Assembly: GCA_905213265.1 (NCBI GenBank) | Contig: CAJMHR010000075.1 | Coordinates: 1-5,099, forward strand | Source of the DNA: an uncultured Collinsella sp. | GTDB taxonomy: Bacteria; Actinomycetota; Coriobacteriia; Coriobacteriales; Coriobacteriaceae | Direction: 5' to 3' | DNA length: 5,099 nt | Part shown: positions 4,037 to 5,099 of the stretch, one piece after another | Position numbering within the stretch: the first letter of the stretch is position 1 | Layout of the letters: each line of letters opens with the position of its first letter | Translations under genes and position numbers: made by a program | Notes under the pieces: model-generated | Databases searched by the model: none | Told to the model about the DNA's origin: nothing | What the model saw: only the letters and a program-made list of their open reading frames with translations

Positions 4037-5099
4037 AGGGCAGGGACTTTCGGCTCATCGTCGAGTTGCGGAATGGTGCCCACCACGTTGTCGGCCAGCC
4101 AGTCCATCTCAACGATTTGCGTGCTCGGCAGTGGGGGAAAGCCCTCGATCTGCACCACGCCGTCTTGGCTGTGGAGTTCGCCGCCAAATGGATTGATGGA
4201 GCCCTCGACGATGCCATTGCGGAGGAGTTGAACAAGCTTGCGCGTCTGATAGGGCAGGCCCGGAGCGTAGCGAATGTCGATAACGCCCGAGCTCATGCCG
4301 TACCAGTAGTTGACGGCGCGAACCTGGCTGGCGTCACTGGTCTCATCCCAGGTGCCATGCAGTAGACTTCGCACGATAAGCTCGTAGTATCGGCCCCAGT
4401 TCCATACCGGCATGGCAATGCCGGTAACCTTGCCATCGACCAGGCGGTGAAGTCCGTAGGCCGTGGGGTCTTCGAGCGACTTTGACATGTCGGCGCCGGT
4501 CATGACGCTTACACCTTCGCGGCACATGGCCTCGGTAAGGCCTCCGGCGGGCACATCGCCCCAAGTCAGGATAATTTGCGCACGGGGGTCGAGCAGCGAG
4601 GCGCCAATCGCAAAGGCGTTGATCTCGCTGAGCGCGCCCGAGGCGAAGACCGACGCGTGGTAGCCGATGCGGTGGTTGTCCGCCATGCTGGCGGCAAGGG
4701 CGCCCAGGAGGAACTTGGCCTCGTACATCTTGCCAAAGTACGAACGGACACTTTGATGGGGAAGGCCGATAGAGCAGTTGAGGAACCGAACCTGGGGATA
4801 CTCAACGGCAGCCCTGAGCGTGTATTCCATCAGGCGGTGCGAGGTCGAGAAGATGACGTTTGCTCCATGTTTGACAGCCGTTTCCACGGCGGCGTAGAAC
4901 ACGTCCGGATCGTGACAGTCCTCGAACGCCTCGGTGTGCACGATACCGTCAAAGTGCTCATCGAGATACTGACGCCCTTGGTCGTGCAGGCTGTCCCAGC
5001 TCGACGTCGCACAGGGGAACTCATGGATAAAGGCGATGCGCAGGGGGTTGGCCGCCGAATAGACGGTCTTGCCCATAAAGAAGTTGAGCACGCCGGAGG
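4033..5099 (-). CDS. BMP-family (nucleoside-type) ligand-binding protein, N-terminus outside window
   Basis: At least 354 codons are open up to the window edge. The visible protein resembles the BMP/PnrA family, periplasmic-binding-type proteins that mostly bind nucleosides for ABC importers. Family-like features in order are NPLRIAFIHEFP (first strand of lobe 1), HGANVIFSTSHRLMEYTLRAA, QVRFLNCSIG, YFGKMYEAKFLLGALAASMA (the BMP 'YLAG' helix), RIGYHASV, WNWGRYYELIVRSLLHGTW and a C-terminal INPFGG...DGVVQIEG. The edge-proximal residues SGVLNFFMGKTVYSAA are not a lipoprotein signal, and the internal GTG (5091) and ATG (5076) lack a Shine-Dalgarno, so the true start is upstream. An N-terminal domain on a cytoplasmic protein is therefore possible. 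No permease or ATPase gene is visible nearby. The gene overlaps the phosphoesterase start by four bases. Confidence 0.8.
   Translation of the reverse strand, partial: SGVLNFFMGKTVYSAANPLRIAFIHEFPCATSSWDSLHDQGRQYLDEHFDGIVHTEAFEDCHDPDVFYAAVETAVKHGANVIFSTSHRLMEYTLRAAVEYPQVRFLNCSIGLPHQSVRSYFGKMYEAKFLLGALAASMADNHRIGYHASVFASGALSEINAFAIGASLLDPRAQIILTWGDVPAGGLTEAMCREGVSVMTGADMSKSLEDPTAYGLHRLVDGKVTGIAMPVWNWGRYYELIVRSLLHGTWDETSDASQVRAVNYWYGMSSGVIDIRYAPGLPYQTRKLVQLLRNGIVEGSINPFGGELHSQDGVVQIEGFPPLPSTQIVEMDWLADNVVGTIPQLDDEPKVPAL

Noticed and set aside
3413..4231. 272-codon open frame on the + strand
   Set aside because: It lies opposite the phosphoesterase and the end of the BMP-type gene, both supported by conserved motifs; no Shine-Dalgarno or recognisable domain.

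Overview
The window is a chromosomal core-gene segment from a GC-rich Gram-positive bacterium, most likely an actinobacterium of the class Coriobacteriia (a Collinsella-like gut organism). That placement is inferred from the gene order tuf - rpmG - tRNA-Trp - secE - nusG - rplK - rplA, a short Cys4 L33, strong AGGAGG-type ribosome binding sites, a lysine-rich SecE tail and the general look of the proteins. No search was run to confirm it.

Left part (1-3275, all + strand). The end of an EF-Tu gene is closed by a strong intrinsic terminator. About 140 bases then hold a long imperfect inverted repeat, followed by a plausible sigma-70-type promoter. That promoter would drive rpmG (L33), tRNA-Trp (CCA), secE and nusG. 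A 120-base gap leads to rplK (L11), and a structured 117-base gap leads to rplA (L1). A strong terminator ends the unit. The genes supply translation (EF-Tu, L33, L11, L1, tRNA-Trp), protein export (SecE) and transcription elongation (NusG). Unlike the common rplKAJL arrangement, rplJ and rplL do not follow rplA.

Right part (3326-5099, - strand, convergent). Two genes overlap by four bases (ATGA). The upstream one is a BMP-family (basic membrane protein / nucleoside-binding type) ligand-binding protein whose start lies beyond the window. The downstream one is a calcineurin-like metallophosphoesterase. A perfectly placed 33-base palindrome, REP-like in appearance, fills the space between its stop codon and the rplA terminator.

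The most interesting element is not a gene. A hairpin just before rplA (2451-2478) carries GTGGGAGG, which matches the L1-binding helix of 23S rRNA as I remember it. The hairpin abuts the rplA Shine-Dalgarno, so it is a good candidate for an L1 autoregulatory site placed inside the operon rather than at its head. I see no CRISPR array, insertion sequence, phage gene or clearly new multi-gene system.
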